In this document: piece by piece, positions 33,855 to 42,379 of the stretch
How the letters are laid out: the number at the start of each line of letters is the position of its first letter
Position numbering within the stretch: the stretch's first letter is position 1
DNA from: Variovorax boronicumulans NBRC 103145
GTDB lineage: Bacteria > Pseudomonadota > Gammaproteobacteria > Burkholderiales > Burkholderiaceae_C
DNA: 64,000 nt
Direction of reading: 5' to 3'
Assembly: GCF_001591345.1 (NCBI RefSeq)
Contig: NZ_BCUS01000006.1
Location: 1 to 64,000 of the forward strand
The notes under the pieces: generated by a model
The model's database searches: none
What the model saw: the letters and a program-made list of their open reading frames with translations, nothing else
What the model was told of the DNA's origin: nothing
Made by a program: the position numbers and the translations under genes

Positions 33855-33900
33855 TTTCAAATTTTTTCGGGGGAAGATGGCAAACCGCCTCAAACCACCC

Positions 33901-33906
33901 TATAAT
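33901..33906 (+). promoter_or_regulatory. -10 element of the tRNA-Gly promoter
   Basis: A perfect TATAAT starts 17 bp before the tRNA 5' end. The -35 region is poor (TGGCAA-like near 33877). A GC-rich discriminator between the -10 and the tRNA fits stringent control. Confidence 0.6.
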
Positions 33907-33917
33907 CTGAGGCTCAC

Positions 33918-33993
33918 GCGGGAATAGCTCAGTTGGTAGAGCGCAACCTTGCCAAGGTTGAGGTCGAGAGTTCGAGACTCTTTTCCCGCTCCA
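33918..33993 (+). tRNA. tRNA-Gly (anticodon GCC)
   Basis: A complete 76-nt cloverleaf. Acceptor GCGGGAA pairs with TTCCCGC, the D-loop is AGCTCAGTTGGTAGAGC, the anticodon stem-loop CAACCTTGCCAAGGTTG presents GCC, the T-arm contains GTTCGA, and CCA is encoded at the 3' end. No integrated element is seen at its 3' end; a terminator follows 9 bp later. Confidence 0.97.
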
Positions 33994-34002
33994 AATCGCA
34001 TG

Positions 34003-34032
34003 AAAAAGGCCACCTCACCAGGTGGCCTTTTT
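34003..34032 (+). terminator. Bidirectional terminator after tRNA-Gly
   Basis: AAAAAGGCCACC pairs with GGTGGCCTTTTT around a 6-nt loop. Runs of A and T on either side allow it to end both the tRNA transcript and the converging fahA operon. Confidence 0.92.
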
Positions 34033-34048
34033 CATTGGCGCGTCGCTT

Positions 34049-35371
34049 TCAACCTCGCGCCGGCAGCACGGTCCCCCGGCTCTCGCCGAAACCGATGCGC
34101 GCATGGCCGGGCTTCTCGCACCAGCCGCGCAGCAGCACCGCATCCCCGTCTTCCAGGAAACCGCGCGTCTCGCCGTTGGCCAGCGTCACCGGGGTTTGGG
34201 CCGCGCGCGTCAGCTCGATGATCGCGCCGGCCTCGCCCTCGCCGGGGCCCGAGATGGTGCCGCTCCCGAACAGGTCGCCCGGGTTCAGGCTGCAGCCGCC
34301 GACCGTGTGGTGCGCCACCATCTGCGCAATGCTCCAGTACTGGTGCCGGAAGCTCGTGCCCGACAGGCGCGACGGCCCGGTCTTCTGCTCGCGCGCCTTT
34401 TCGCTTTCGAGCCACACCTCGAGCCGGATGTCGAGCGCGCCGCCTTCGCGGTTCGCGCTGCTTTCCAGGTACGGCAGCGGTTGCGGCTCGTTCGCGGGCC
34501 GCGTCCACGCCTGACGGTAGGGCGCGAGCGCTTCCATCGTCACGATCCACGGCGAGATCGTGGTGGCGAAGTTCTTCGCGAGGAAGGGGCCGAGCGGCGC
34601 CATTTCCCAGAACTGGATGTCGCGCGCCGACCAGTCGTTGAGCAGGCAGAGACCGAAGATGTGCTCTTCCGCGCGCGCGAGCGGAATCGCCTCGCCCTGC
34701 GCATTGCCCTGGCCGATCCACACGCCCAGCTCCAGCTCGTAGTCGAGCCGCGCGCAGGCCTGGTAGGTCGGCGCCTTCGCGCCCGGCGCCATGGCCTGGC
34801 CCATCGGCCGGTGAAAGCGCTGGCCGCTCACGCCGATGGTCGACACGCGCCCGTGGTACGCGGTCGGCACCCAACGGAAGTTGGGCGTGACGTCGCCGTC
34901 GGGGTTCATCAGGCGGCTGATGTTCAGCGCGTGGTCGATCGAGGTGTAGAAGTCGGTGTAGTCGCCGATGCGCGCGGGCACGGTGTATTCGACCTCGGCC
35001 TGCGGCACGAGGCAGCCGCGCAGGTCGTCCGCGGTCGCGGCCGGCGCATCGCTGTGCAGCAGCGCGAAGACTGCGTGGCGCAGCGCCTGCCAGGCGGGCG
35101 GGCCGAGCGCGAAGAAATCGTTCAGCGCGGGCAGGGCAGCGGCGCGTGCTGCATCGAGTGCGAGGCCGTCGACGTGCGAGCCCGCGGCCAGCGCCGCGAG
35201 GTCGAGCACCTGGTCGCCGATGGCCACGCCGCCGCGAAACGGCTCGGGGCTGCCCGTGCGGCGGAACATCGCATACGGCAGGTTCTGGATCGGAAAGTCG
35301 CTGCCCGCGGCGTTGGCCGATGCAACCCAGCTGCGGGCGCCAGCGTCGTGCGTGTGGTTGAGTTCGATCAT
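34049..35371 (-). CDS. fahA: Fumarylacetoacetase
   Basis: A 440-residue enzyme hydrolysing fumarylacetoacetate to fumarate and acetoacetate. Hallmarks are DYTDFYTSIDHALN (metal Asp), AYHGRVSTIGVSG (catalytic His), RLDYELELGVWIG (metal Glu pair), LLNDWSARDIQFWE (metal Asp) and FLAKNFATTISPW (Lys). Length fits the family. It starts 3 bp from the end of the cyclase-family gene, as last gene of a TetR-ABC-cyclase operon. No homogentisate dioxygenase or isomerase is in the window. The divergent acetoacetate-CoA ligase could use its product. Confidence 0.94.
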   Translation of the reverse strand: MIELNHTHDAGARSWVASANAAGSDFPIQNLPYAMFRRTGSPEPFRGGVAIGDQVLDLAALAAGSHVDGLALDAARAAALPALNDFFALGPPAWQALRHAVFALLHSDAPAATADDLRGCLVPQAEVEYTVPARIGDYTDFYTSIDHALNISRLMNPDGDVTPNFRWVPTAYHGRVSTIGVSGQRFHRPMGQAMAPGAKAPTYQACARLDYELELGVWIGQGNAQGEAIPLARAEEHIFGLCLLNDWSARDIQFWEMAPLGPFLAKNFATTISPWIVTMEALAPYRQAWTRPANEPQPLPYLESSANREGGALDIRLEVWLESEKAREQKTGPSRLSGTSFRHQYWSIAQMVAHHTVGGCSLNPGDLFGSGTISGPGEGEAGAIIELTRAAQTPVTLANGETRGFLEDGDAVLLRGWCEKPGHARIGFGESRGTVLPARG

Positions 35372-35373
35372 GT

Positions 35374-36180
35374 TCACACCGACGCCATCAGCGCGTCGTC
35401 GAAGATCGCCACCGCGCGCGTCCAGCCCGCCGACGCGCCGCGGATCTTGTGCGGAAAGCAGCTGATGAAAAAGCCCGTGGGCGGCAGCACCTCGAGGTTG
35501 TGCAGCTTCTCGATGTGGCAGTAGCCGATGTCGCGCCCGGCCTTGTGGCCTTCCCAGATCAGCGAGGCGTCGTGCGTCTCGCCGTACTTCTTGGCGGTGT
35601 GCACGAAGGGCGCGTCCCAGCTCCAGGCGTCGGTGCCCGTGAGGCGCACGCCGCGCTCCAGCAGGTACATGGTGGCTTCGTAGCCCATGCCCGCGCCGGC
35701 CGACACGTAGTCGGGGTTGCCGTAGCGCGAGCCGGCGCGCGTGTTGACCACCACGATCTCCAACGGGCTCAGCGTGTGGTTGATGCGCTTCAGTTCTGCC
35801 TCGACGTCGGCAGCCGTGACCACATAGCCGTCGGCGAAGTGGCGAAAGTCGAGCTTCACGCCGGGCTGGAAGCACCATTCGAGCGGCACGTCGTGGATCG
35901 CGATGGCGGGCTTCTTCTCGCCCAGCGCCTTGTCCATCGTCGAGTGAAAGTGATAGGGCGCATCGAGGTGCGTGCCGTTGTGCGTGGACAGCTGCACCAG
36001 CTCCACCGCCCAGCCTTCGCCGTCGGGCAGGTCTTCCTTCTTCAGCCCGGGAAAGAAGGGCTCGATCTGCTCGAAGGTGTTGTCGTGCGTGAAGTACTGG
36101 ATCTTCGGCGCAAAGGCCGGCGGATCGGACAGCACGTCGTTTTCGAGAAAGATCGACAGGTCGACGAACTTGCGTGGCAT
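35374..36180 (-). CDS. Cyclase family protein (kynurenine formamidase-like hydrolase)
   Basis: A 268-residue metal-dependent hydrolase of the cyclase family. The metal motif STHNGTHLDAPYHF is at about 68-81, and the acid/His pair expected at the C-terminal part is present (HNLEVLPPTG). Members hydrolyse formamides, amides or lactam rings. It sits between an ABC importer and fumarylacetoacetase, with 40 bp before and 2 bp after, so it probably opens or deacylates the imported compound. The exact substrate is unknown; true kynurenine formamidase is shorter (about 210 residues). Confidence 0.86.
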   Translation of the reverse strand: MPRKFVDLSIFLENDVLSDPPAFAPKIQYFTHDNTFEQIEPFFPGLKKEDLPDGEGWAVELVQLSTHNGTHLDAPYHFHSTMDKALGEKKPAIAIHDVPLEWCFQPGVKLDFRHFADGYVVTAADVEAELKRINHTLSPLEIVVVNTRAGSRYGNPDYVSAGAGMGYEATMYLLERGVRLTGTDAWSWDAPFVHTAKKYGETHDASLIWEGHKAGRDIGYCHIEKLHNLEVLPPTGFFISCFPHKIRGASAGWTRAVAIFDDALMASV

Positions 36181-36220
36181 GGCGAGGCTCCTTGTGGGGT
36201 GTTGGGTTTGATGGAATTGG

Positions 36221-37012
36221 TCAGGGCTGCTGCCACCGCAGCAGGCGCTTTTCTGCAAAGGCCAGCAGCGCGTTGCTCACGAAACCGATGAGCCCCAGCA
36301 GCACGATGCCGGCGAACAGGTCGCTGGCGCGGAAGGCACGTGCCGCCAGCAGGATGGCCTGGCCCAGGCCGCTTTGCGAGGCGATCATTTCGCCCACCAC
36401 CGCGACGATCAGCGCGATGGTCAGCGCCAGCCGCATGCCGGCCAGGATGTCGGGCATGGCGTTGGGCAAGCCCATCTTCCAGATGTACGCGGCGCGCGAC
36501 ATCTGCAGGCAGCGCGCCACTTCCGACAGGCGCGGCTCCACGGCCGCGAAGCCGTGCACCGTGGCCAGCAGCACCGGCCACATCGCGCCGAAGGCGACCA
36601 CGAACAGCACCATGCCGGGGTTCAGCCCGAAGATCGAAATGGCCAGCGGCAGCAGCGCCGACGCAGGCAGCGGGCGGATGAATTCCAGCGTCGGCTGCAC
36701 CCACGCGCGCACCGCGGGCGACACGCCGATGGCCGCGCCCAGCAGCACGCCGAAGAGCGACGCCAGCAGCCAGCCTTCGACCATGCGGCCCACCGTGGCC
36801 TGCGTGAAGGCGAGCAGTTCGCCGTTGCCATCGTTGCCCGAAGAGAGATTGAGCCCTTCGAGCAGGCTCGCGAAGGTGGCCTGCGGCGTCGGCAAAAACA
36901 CGCGGCTGACCCAGCCCGCGTTGCTCGCCACCCACCACAGCGCGACCAGCGCGAGCAGCACGGCCACGGAGCCCAGCCACCCCAGACCCAGTCGGTCGTT
37001 GCGGTGGTTCAT
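36221..37012 (-). CDS. ABC transporter permease (SsuC/TauC/ThiX type), second copy
   Basis: A 263-residue BPD_transp_1 permease with about six helices. The EAA-like loop is VEPRLSEVARCLQMSRAAYIW. It overlaps the other permease gene by 4 bp. Two different permeases with one ATPase and one binding protein indicate a heterodimeric channel. The system imports an organic solute of the nitrate/taurine/pyrimidine-precursor class. Confidence 0.9.
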   Translation of the reverse strand: MNHRNDRLGLGWLGSVAVLLALVALWWVASNAGWVSRVFLPTPQATFASLLEGLNLSSGNDGNGELLAFTQATVGRMVEGWLLASLFGVLLGAAIGVSPAVRAWVQPTLEFIRPLPASALLPLAISIFGLNPGMVLFVVAFGAMWPVLLATVHGFAAVEPRLSEVARCLQMSRAAYIWKMGLPNAMPDILAGMRLALTIALIVAVVGEMIASQSGLGQAILLAARAFRASDLFAGIVLLGLIGFVSNALLAFAEKRLLRWQQP

Positions 37013-37779
37013 GGCTGCACCCCCATGCGTCGCGCGACGAGGGCCTGCAGGCGCACCATGCCCGCGTTGACCGCGAAGCCCACCACGCCGATCCAGCCCA
37101 GCCACGCGAGCATCAGCGCGGGGTCGAAGCTCTGCTGCGCGATCATCATCGCGTAGCCCATGCCGTGCGGATTGGCGGCGATCTCGACCGTCACGGCCAC
37201 CACCAGCGCCACCGCCACACCGAGGCGCAGCGCGACGAACAGGCGAGGCACGATGGCCGGCAGCACGATCTTGAAGGCGCGTTCGCGCGCCGACAGCCCG
37301 AGCACGCGGCTCACCTCGAGCAGCCGGGGCTCGATCTGCTGCACCGCCGACTGCACCAGCACCAGCAGCGGCCAGAAGGTGGCGAAGGCGACGATGGCCA
37401 CCTCCATGCGCACGCCGAAACCGAAGCCCAGCATCGCGAGCGGGATCAGCGCGACCGAAGGCACGGGGCGCAGCACCTCGATGGAGACGGCGCCCAGCTG
37501 CGCCGCACGGCGCGAGAGCCCGAGCACCAGCCCCAGCGCAATGCCGAGCACCGCACCCAGCAGCAGGCCCAGCGCCGCCGTGCCGAGCGTGAAGCCCGTG
37601 GCCTGCCAGAGCGAGCCGTCCATCGCCGCGCCGACGAAGGCCTTGGCCGCCGCGCTCGGTGGCGCGAGTGCATCGCTGCCCAGCGCCGCCGCGCGCCGCG
37701 CGTACCATTCGAAGGCGCCGACCAGCAGCGCGGGAAACACCCACGGCCGCAGCCAGCGAAGGAGGCGGCCTTCAGTCAT
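37009..37779 (-). CDS. ABC transporter permease (SsuC/TauC/ThiX type), first copy
   Basis: A 256-residue permease paired with the gene downstream. The loop IEPRLLEVSRVLGLSARERA is the EAA motif that docks on the ATPase. The ATG at 37779 overlaps the ATPase stop by 8 bp and has GGAG-like sequence on the coding strand; a longer start would add only a Ser-rich stretch. Part of the fahA operon. Confidence 0.9.
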   Translation of the reverse strand: MTEGRLLRWLRPWVFPALLVGAFEWYARRAAALGSDALAPPSAAAKAFVGAAMDGSLWQATGFTLGTAALGLLLGAVLGIALGLVLGLSRRAAQLGAVSIEVLRPVPSVALIPLAMLGFGFGVRMEVAIVAFATFWPLLVLVQSAVQQIEPRLLEVSRVLGLSARERAFKIVLPAIVPRLFVALRLGVAVALVVAVTVEIAANPHGMGYAMMIAQQSFDPALMLAWLGWIGVVGFAVNAGMVRLQALVARRMGVQP

Positions 37780-38557
37780 GGCCCTGCTCGATGAAGGCGA
37801 ACAGTTCACGCCGCAACTGCAGGTACTCCGGATGCTCCTTGGTCGTCAGCTGGTCGCGCGGGCGCGGGATCTTCACGTCGATCATCCGTGCCAGGCTCGG
37901 CCGCCCCGGCCCGGGGTTGGCCTGCAGCGCGATCACGCGGTCGCCGAGGTAGATGGCTTCTTCCAGGTCGTGCGTGACGAACAGCACCGTGAGCCCGTCG
38001 TCGCGCACCAGCCGCGCCAGCTCGTCCTGCAGGCTCTGGCGCGTGAGTGCGTCCAGCGCGCCGAAGGGCTCGTCCATCATCATCAGCTCGGGCTTCTGCG
38101 CGAGGCAGCGCGCAATCTGCGCGCGCTGCTGCATGCCGCCCGACAGCTGCACCGGAAACTTGTGCGCATGCTTGGCGAGCCCGACCTTGCCGAGCACGTC
38201 GGCGATGCGCGATGCGCGCTCGGCCGTGGGCACGCCGGCCGCTTCGAGCGCCAGGCTCACGTTGCCTTCCACCGTGCGCCACGGCAGCAGCGCGCGGCCG
38301 TAGTCCTGGAACACGAAGGCCACTTCGCGCGAGGGCGCCGTCATCGGCACGCCCTTGCGCCGCACCTCGCCGGCACTGGCCGTGACGAGGCCGCTGGCCG
38401 CGCGCAGCAGCGTGGTCTTGCCGCAGCCGCTCGGGCCGACGATGCAGACGAACTCGCCGCGCGCCACGTCGAACGAGGTGGGCGACAGGATCTCGCGCCC
38501 GCCGAGGCGGATGGTGACGCCATCGAAGCGCAGGAAGGAATCGGCGGCCGCGCTCAC
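37772..38557 (-). CDS. ABC transporter ATP-binding protein (SsuB/TauB type)
   Basis: A 261-residue ATPase with Walker A GPSGCGKTT at 41-49, signature LSGGMQQRAQIARCL at 138-152, Walker B LMMMDEPFGALDALTR at 158-173 and switch His in LFVTHDLEEAIYL. GTG is the likely start because it overlaps the binding-protein stop by 4 bp (GTGA) and gives the expected N-terminus. It energises the importer of the fahA operon. Confidence 0.9.
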   Translation of the reverse strand: MSAAADSFLRFDGVTIRLGGREILSPTSFDVARGEFVCIVGPSGCGKTTLLRAASGLVTASAGEVRRKGVPMTAPSREVAFVFQDYGRALLPWRTVEGNVSLALEAAGVPTAERASRIADVLGKVGLAKHAHKFPVQLSGGMQQRAQIARCLAQKPELMMMDEPFGALDALTRQSLQDELARLVRDDGLTVLFVTHDLEEAIYLGDRVIALQANPGPGRPSLARMIDVKIPRPRDQLTTKEHPEYLQLRRELFAFIEQGHD

Positions 38558-39501
38558 TTGGCGATCAGCTTCGCAACGTCGATGTTCGTCTTGAGCATGT
38601 CCTGCTCCTTCATGAGCCCGGTCCAATAGCCCAGCTGCTTGTCGGTGACGACGGGGCCGGGCGGAGAGACCTGCACCTTGGCCAGCACCTCGGGCGGCAG
38701 CTTGATGTACTTGCCGATGGCCGTGCGCACCTTCGCGTCGTTCTTCGCCTGCTGGATGAAGGCGCCGGCCTCGACCAGTGCCTCGCGGAAGGCGCGCGCG
38801 GTGGCGGGGTTCTTCGCCACCCACTCGCGCTTGGCCGCATGCACGATGGTCTGGTTGTTCTCGGGCAGGAAGGTCGAGTAGTACGAGGCCACGTAGCCCG
38901 CGCCGCTTTCGGTGATGCGGCTCATGAACGGGTCGGCCGACACCACCGCGTCGACCGAGCCGCCGCGCAGCAGGTCGGCATGCTGCGGGAACGCGGCCTC
39001 GATGAAGTTGACCTTGCGGTAGTCGACGCCGCTGTCCTTCAGCCACGCGCGGAAGGTCACGTGCAGGAAGGCACCGAGCCCCGGCACGCCGATCTTCTTG
39101 CCCACGCAGTCCTGCGCGCTCTTGATGCCCGAGCCCGCGCGCGCCACGAGGCCGAAGCCCGTGATCGTCTTCGAGGTGAGGCCGCCGCCGGCCACCAGCA
39201 CGAGGTCGAGCCCGCCGTCCACCGCCTGCAAAAACACCGAGGGCGTGGGGCCGCCGATCTGCAGCGAGTCGGACTGCAGCGCGGCGGGGATGGTGGAGTT
39301 CAGCGGAATGAACTTCAGCTCCACGTCGAGGCTGCGCTTCTTGAAGTAGCCCTCTTCGGCCGCCACGAAGACCGAGGCGAAGTCGGTCACCGCCGTGTAG
39401 CCGAACACGATCTTCGGGTGGGCCTGCTGTGCGCGCGAAGGCAACGAGGCGGTGGCCGATGCGGCCGCGAGCGCCGACAGCAGGGTGCGTCTTTTCATCA
39501 T
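38554..39501 (-). CDS. ABC transporter substrate-binding protein (NMT1/SsuA-like)
   Basis: A 315-residue periplasmic protein with signal peptide MMKRRTLLSALAAASATASL and cleavage near SRAQ. The mature part KIVFGYTAVTDFASVFVAAEEGYF is the NMT1/SsuA opening, used for sulfonates, nitrate, thiamin precursors and aromatic acids. The first of two adjacent ATGs is preferred by SD spacing (GGAG, 9 bp). It overlaps the TetR gene stop by 4 bp. Ligand unknown; the downstream enzymes suggest a cyclic or aromatic compound. Confidence 0.9.
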   Translation of the reverse strand: MMKRRTLLSALAAASATASLPSRAQQAHPKIVFGYTAVTDFASVFVAAEEGYFKKRSLDVELKFIPLNSTIPAALQSDSLQIGGPTPSVFLQAVDGGLDLVLVAGGGLTSKTITGFGLVARAGSGIKSAQDCVGKKIGVPGLGAFLHVTFRAWLKDSGVDYRKVNFIEAAFPQHADLLRGGSVDAVVSADPFMSRITESGAGYVASYYSTFLPENNQTIVHAAKREWVAKNPATARAFREALVEAGAFIQQAKNDAKVRTAIGKYIKLPPEVLAKVQVSPPGPVVTDKQLGYWTGLMKEQDMLKTNIDVAKLIAK

Positions 39502-40277
39502 GGCTGGGGTCTCCTGGGGATGGTCTTTTTCGTGCGTGAGGACTTGGCGGCGGGGGCCTTCGACGTCGCCTTCGGTTTCGGCAGCGCGGCGCGCAGGCCG
39601 CCGGCGATGAAGTTCACGAGCATCGGCGCCACGGCCGGGTCGGCGCGTGTGTTCTCGCCGCGCGAGAGCCGTTCGATGCGGCTGTCGGTCAGGTGGTGCA
39701 GCAGCGCGCCCAGCGCGAACTGGTAGCCCCATGCGACCTGGCTGCGCGTGGCATGCGGCAGTGCCACATGCAGTGCGTCGATGTAGGCCTCGGCCAGCGG
39801 GTCGAAGTAGCCGCGCAGCACGCGGTCGGCTTCCTCGGTGGCGTGGTACAGCTCGCGCGCCACCAGCAGCGCGTAGTACTCGCCCTCGGTGCTCGCGCGC
39901 AGCGCCAGCACGGGCGCGGTGAAGGCCTCGATGATGCGCGGCAGCGTGCGCGCGTCGTCGGGGTCGATGGTCACGGCCGCCAGGCGCGCCAGCCGCTCGT
40001 CGATGCTGTGGCTCCAGTGTTCGAAGATCGCGTGGAACAGCTCGTGCTTCGGGCCGAAGTAGTAGCCCACGAGCGCGAGCGGCACGCCGGCTTCTTCGGC
40101 GATCTGGCGGATCGTCACGGCGTGGTAGCCGTGCTGCGCGAAGAGCTTCTCGGCCGCCAGCAGGATCGCCTGGCGGCGGTCGGGCCGCGCGGGCTCGGGC
40201 GCGACGGTCGGGGCGCCTGAGGTGCCTGAGCCTCGAGAGGCGCTGCGTTTGCGGGCCGGCGGTGTGCGAGCGTTCAT
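39498..40277 (-). CDS. TetR/AcrR family regulator of the fahA-ABC operon
   Basis: A 259-residue TetR protein, first gene of the operon. The HTH spans about 37-85 (AILLAAEKLFAQHGYHAVTI then RQIAEEAGVPLALVGYYFGP). The C-terminal ligand domain has many small helices, and the protein ends with a Lys/Pro-rich tail (SKAPAAKSSRTKKTIPRRP) that may add DNA affinity. It diverges from the acetoacetate-CoA ligase gene across 100 bp containing two GTACAAA repeats, so it probably represses both sides. The start at 40277 was preferred over an upstream Cys-rich extension. Confidence 0.9.
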   Translation of the reverse strand: MNARTPPARKRSASRGSGTSGAPTVAPEPARPDRRQAILLAAEKLFAQHGYHAVTIRQIAEEAGVPLALVGYYFGPKHELFHAIFEHWSHSIDERLARLAAVTIDPDDARTLPRIIEAFTAPVLALRASTEGEYYALLVARELYHATEEADRVLRGYFDPLAEAYIDALHVALPHATRSQVAWGYQFALGALLHHLTDSRIERLSRGENTRADPAVAPMLVNFIAGGLRAALPKPKATSKAPAAKSSRTKKTIPRRPQP

Positions 40278-40296
40278 GGGGGCGTATTGAACGGCT

Positions 40297-40324
40297 GTAC
40301 AAAAATGTTGAACACACGTACAAA
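40297..40324. promoter_or_regulatory. Candidate TetR operator (two GTACAAA repeats)
   Basis: GTACAAA occurs at 40297-40303 and 40318-40324, 21 bp apart, which is two helical turns. Each includes a palindromic GTAC core. It lies in the divergent region between the TetR gene and the acetoacetate-CoA ligase gene. Confidence 0.4.
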
Positions 40325-40377
40325 CCCTGAGGTCAACCCTCATTGAGCACGACCGTTCGCGGCGCTACGCTCGTGGC

Positions 40378-42372
40378 ATGCCCGCTCCCAACATCCCCCA
40401 GATCCGTCTTTATCAGAACTGGCTGCGCGACACGCGCGGCCAGGCCTTCGACAGCTACGACGCGCTGTGGCGCTGGTCCGTCACCGACCTCGATGCCTTC
40501 TGGCAGAGCATCTGGGACTACGCCGGCCTGCGCTCGCCCACGCCGCACACAGCGGTGCTCGCCGAACGCCGCATGCCCGGCGCGCGCTGGTTTCCCGGCG
40601 CGCAGGTCAACTACACGCGCGAGGTGCTGCGCCACGCCGATGCGGCCCATGCGGCCGGCCTGCCCGCCATCGTCAGCGACAACGAACGCGGCGAGGTGCG
40701 CGAGCTGTCGTGGCCCGAGCTGCGCCGGCAGGTGGCCTCGGTGGCGCTCACGCTGAAGTCGCTCGGCGTGCGCCGCGGCGACCGCGTGGCCGCCTACATG
40801 CCGAACGTGCCCGAGACCATGGTGGCGTTCCTCGCGTGCTCCAGCATCGGCGCGGTGTGGAGCGTGTGCGCGCCCGACATGGGCACGGCCGCCGTGGCCG
40901 ACCGCTTCCGCCAGATCGAACCCACGCTGCTGATCGCGGTCGACGGCGTGCACTACGGCGGCAAGCCGCTGGACCGCAGCACCGTGCTGCAGGAGCTGCG
41001 CGGTCAGCTGCCGAGTGTGCAGAAGCTGCTGCTCGTGCAGTCGCCCTTCGCTGCGAACGCGGTGGCGCATGACGTCGAATGGCAGCAGGCCATCGCGCGC
41101 GACGACGCGCAGGTCGCAGCCTTCGAGCCCGAGTGGCTGCCCTTCGACCACCCGATCTGGATCGTCTATTCGAGCGGCACCACCGGCCTGCCCAAGCCCA
41201 TCGTGCACGGGCAGGGCGGCATCCTGCTGACCATGCACGCCTGCGGCCTGCACAACGACGTGGGCGCGAGCTACGGCGCCAACAACTTCGGCGAGCGCTA
41301 CCACTGGTACAGCTCCACGGGCTGGGTGATGTGGAACTCGCAGCTCTCGGGCCTGGCCTTCGGCGCCACCATCTGCATCTACGACGGCAACCCGGCGGGC
41401 AGCAAGGACAAGCCCGACTGGGGCGTGCTGTGGCGCTTCGTCGCCAAGCACCGCGTCACCTTCTTCGGCGCGGGCGCGGCCTACTTCACCAACTGCATGA
41501 AGGCGGGGCTCGTCGCGAAAGATTGCGGCGACCTGTCGCGCGTGCGCGCGCTCGGCAGCACCGGCTCGCCGCTGCCCGACGAGGTGCAGCGCTGGGGCTC
41601 GCAGCAGATCCTCGACGCGGGCTCGAAAGAGGTGTGGTGGTGCAACATCTCCGGCGGCACCGACTTCTGCGGCGCCTTCGTCGGCGGCAACCGCGAGCTG
41701 CCCGAAGTGCCGGGCCAGATGCAGTGCCGCGAACTCGGCCACGCGGTCGAAGCCTGGAACGAGCAGGGCCAGCCGGTCATCGGCGAGGTCGGCGAGTTGG
41801 TGTGCACGCAGCCCATTCCGTCGATGCCGCTGTACTTCTGGGGCGACGAAGGCAATGCGCGCTATGTGTCGAGCTACTTCGACACCTACCCGGGCGTGTG
41901 GCGCCATGGCGACTGGATCAAGGTCGGCAGCGACGGCGGCTGCATCATCTACGGCCGCAGCGATGCCACCATCAACCGCCAGGGCCTGCGCATGGGCACC
42001 AGCGAAATCTACAGTGCGGTCGAAGGCCTGCCCGAGGTGCTCGACTCGATGGTGGTCGACCTCGAATACCTGGGCCGCGACAGCTACATGCCGCTGTTCG
42101 TGGTGCTGCGTCCCGGCGTGGCGCTCGACGAGGCCATGCGCACGCGCATCCACAACGCGATCAAGACCTCGCTGTCGCCGCGCTTCGTGCCCAACGACAT
42201 CTTCCAGGTCGCCGAGATTCCGCGCACGCTGTCGGGCAAGAAGCAGGAGCTGCCGATCAAGAAGCTGCTGCTGGGCCAGCCTATCGAGAAGGTCGTGAAC
42301 CGCGAGGCGATGGCAAACCCCGGCAGCCTGGACTGGTATGTGGCTTTCGCCGCACAGCGGGCCTCCGCATAA
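40378..42372 (+). CDS. aacS: Acetoacetate-CoA ligase
   Basis: A 664-residue AMP-forming ligase converting acetoacetate to acetoacetyl-CoA. N-terminal family marks are QNWLRDTRGQAFDSYDALWRW and ARWFPGAQVNYTREVL; core motif YSSGTTGLPKP is at 264-274, and the C-terminal PRTLSGKKQELPIKKLL carries the acetylation-prone Lys. Length fits AacS rather than acetyl-CoA synthetase. It diverges from the fahA operon. Acetoacetate from fumarylacetoacetase would feed it, and acetoacetate from the BKACE enzyme at 5 kb could as well (inference). Confidence 0.92.
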   Translation: MPAPNIPQIRLYQNWLRDTRGQAFDSYDALWRWSVTDLDAFWQSIWDYAGLRSPTPHTAVLAERRMPGARWFPGAQVNYTREVLRHADAAHAAGLPAIVSDNERGEVRELSWPELRRQVASVALTLKSLGVRRGDRVAAYMPNVPETMVAFLACSSIGAVWSVCAPDMGTAAVADRFRQIEPTLLIAVDGVHYGGKPLDRSTVLQELRGQLPSVQKLLLVQSPFAANAVAHDVEWQQAIARDDAQVAAFEPEWLPFDHPIWIVYSSGTTGLPKPIVHGQGGILLTMHACGLHNDVGASYGANNFGERYHWYSSTGWVMWNSQLSGLAFGATICIYDGNPAGSKDKPDWGVLWRFVAKHRVTFFGAGAAYFTNCMKAGLVAKDCGDLSRVRALGSTGSPLPDEVQRWGSQQILDAGSKEVWWCNISGGTDFCGAFVGGNRELPEVPGQMQCRELGHAVEAWNEQGQPVIGEVGELVCTQPIPSMPLYFWGDEGNARYVSSYFDTYPGVWRHGDWIKVGSDGGCIIYGRSDATINRQGLRMGTSEIYSAVEGLPEVLDSMVVDLEYLGRDSYMPLFVVLRPGVALDEAMRTRIHNAIKTSLSPRFVPNDIFQVAEIPRTLSGKKQELPIKKLLLGQPIEKVVNREAMANPGSLDWYVAFAAQRASA

Positions 42373-42379
42373 TGGGGCG

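Noticed and set aside
33918-33993. tRNA-Gly as an integration site
   Set aside because: Both sides are ordinary: a terminator and fahA on one side, a reductase on the other. No duplicated tRNA 3' end in the window.
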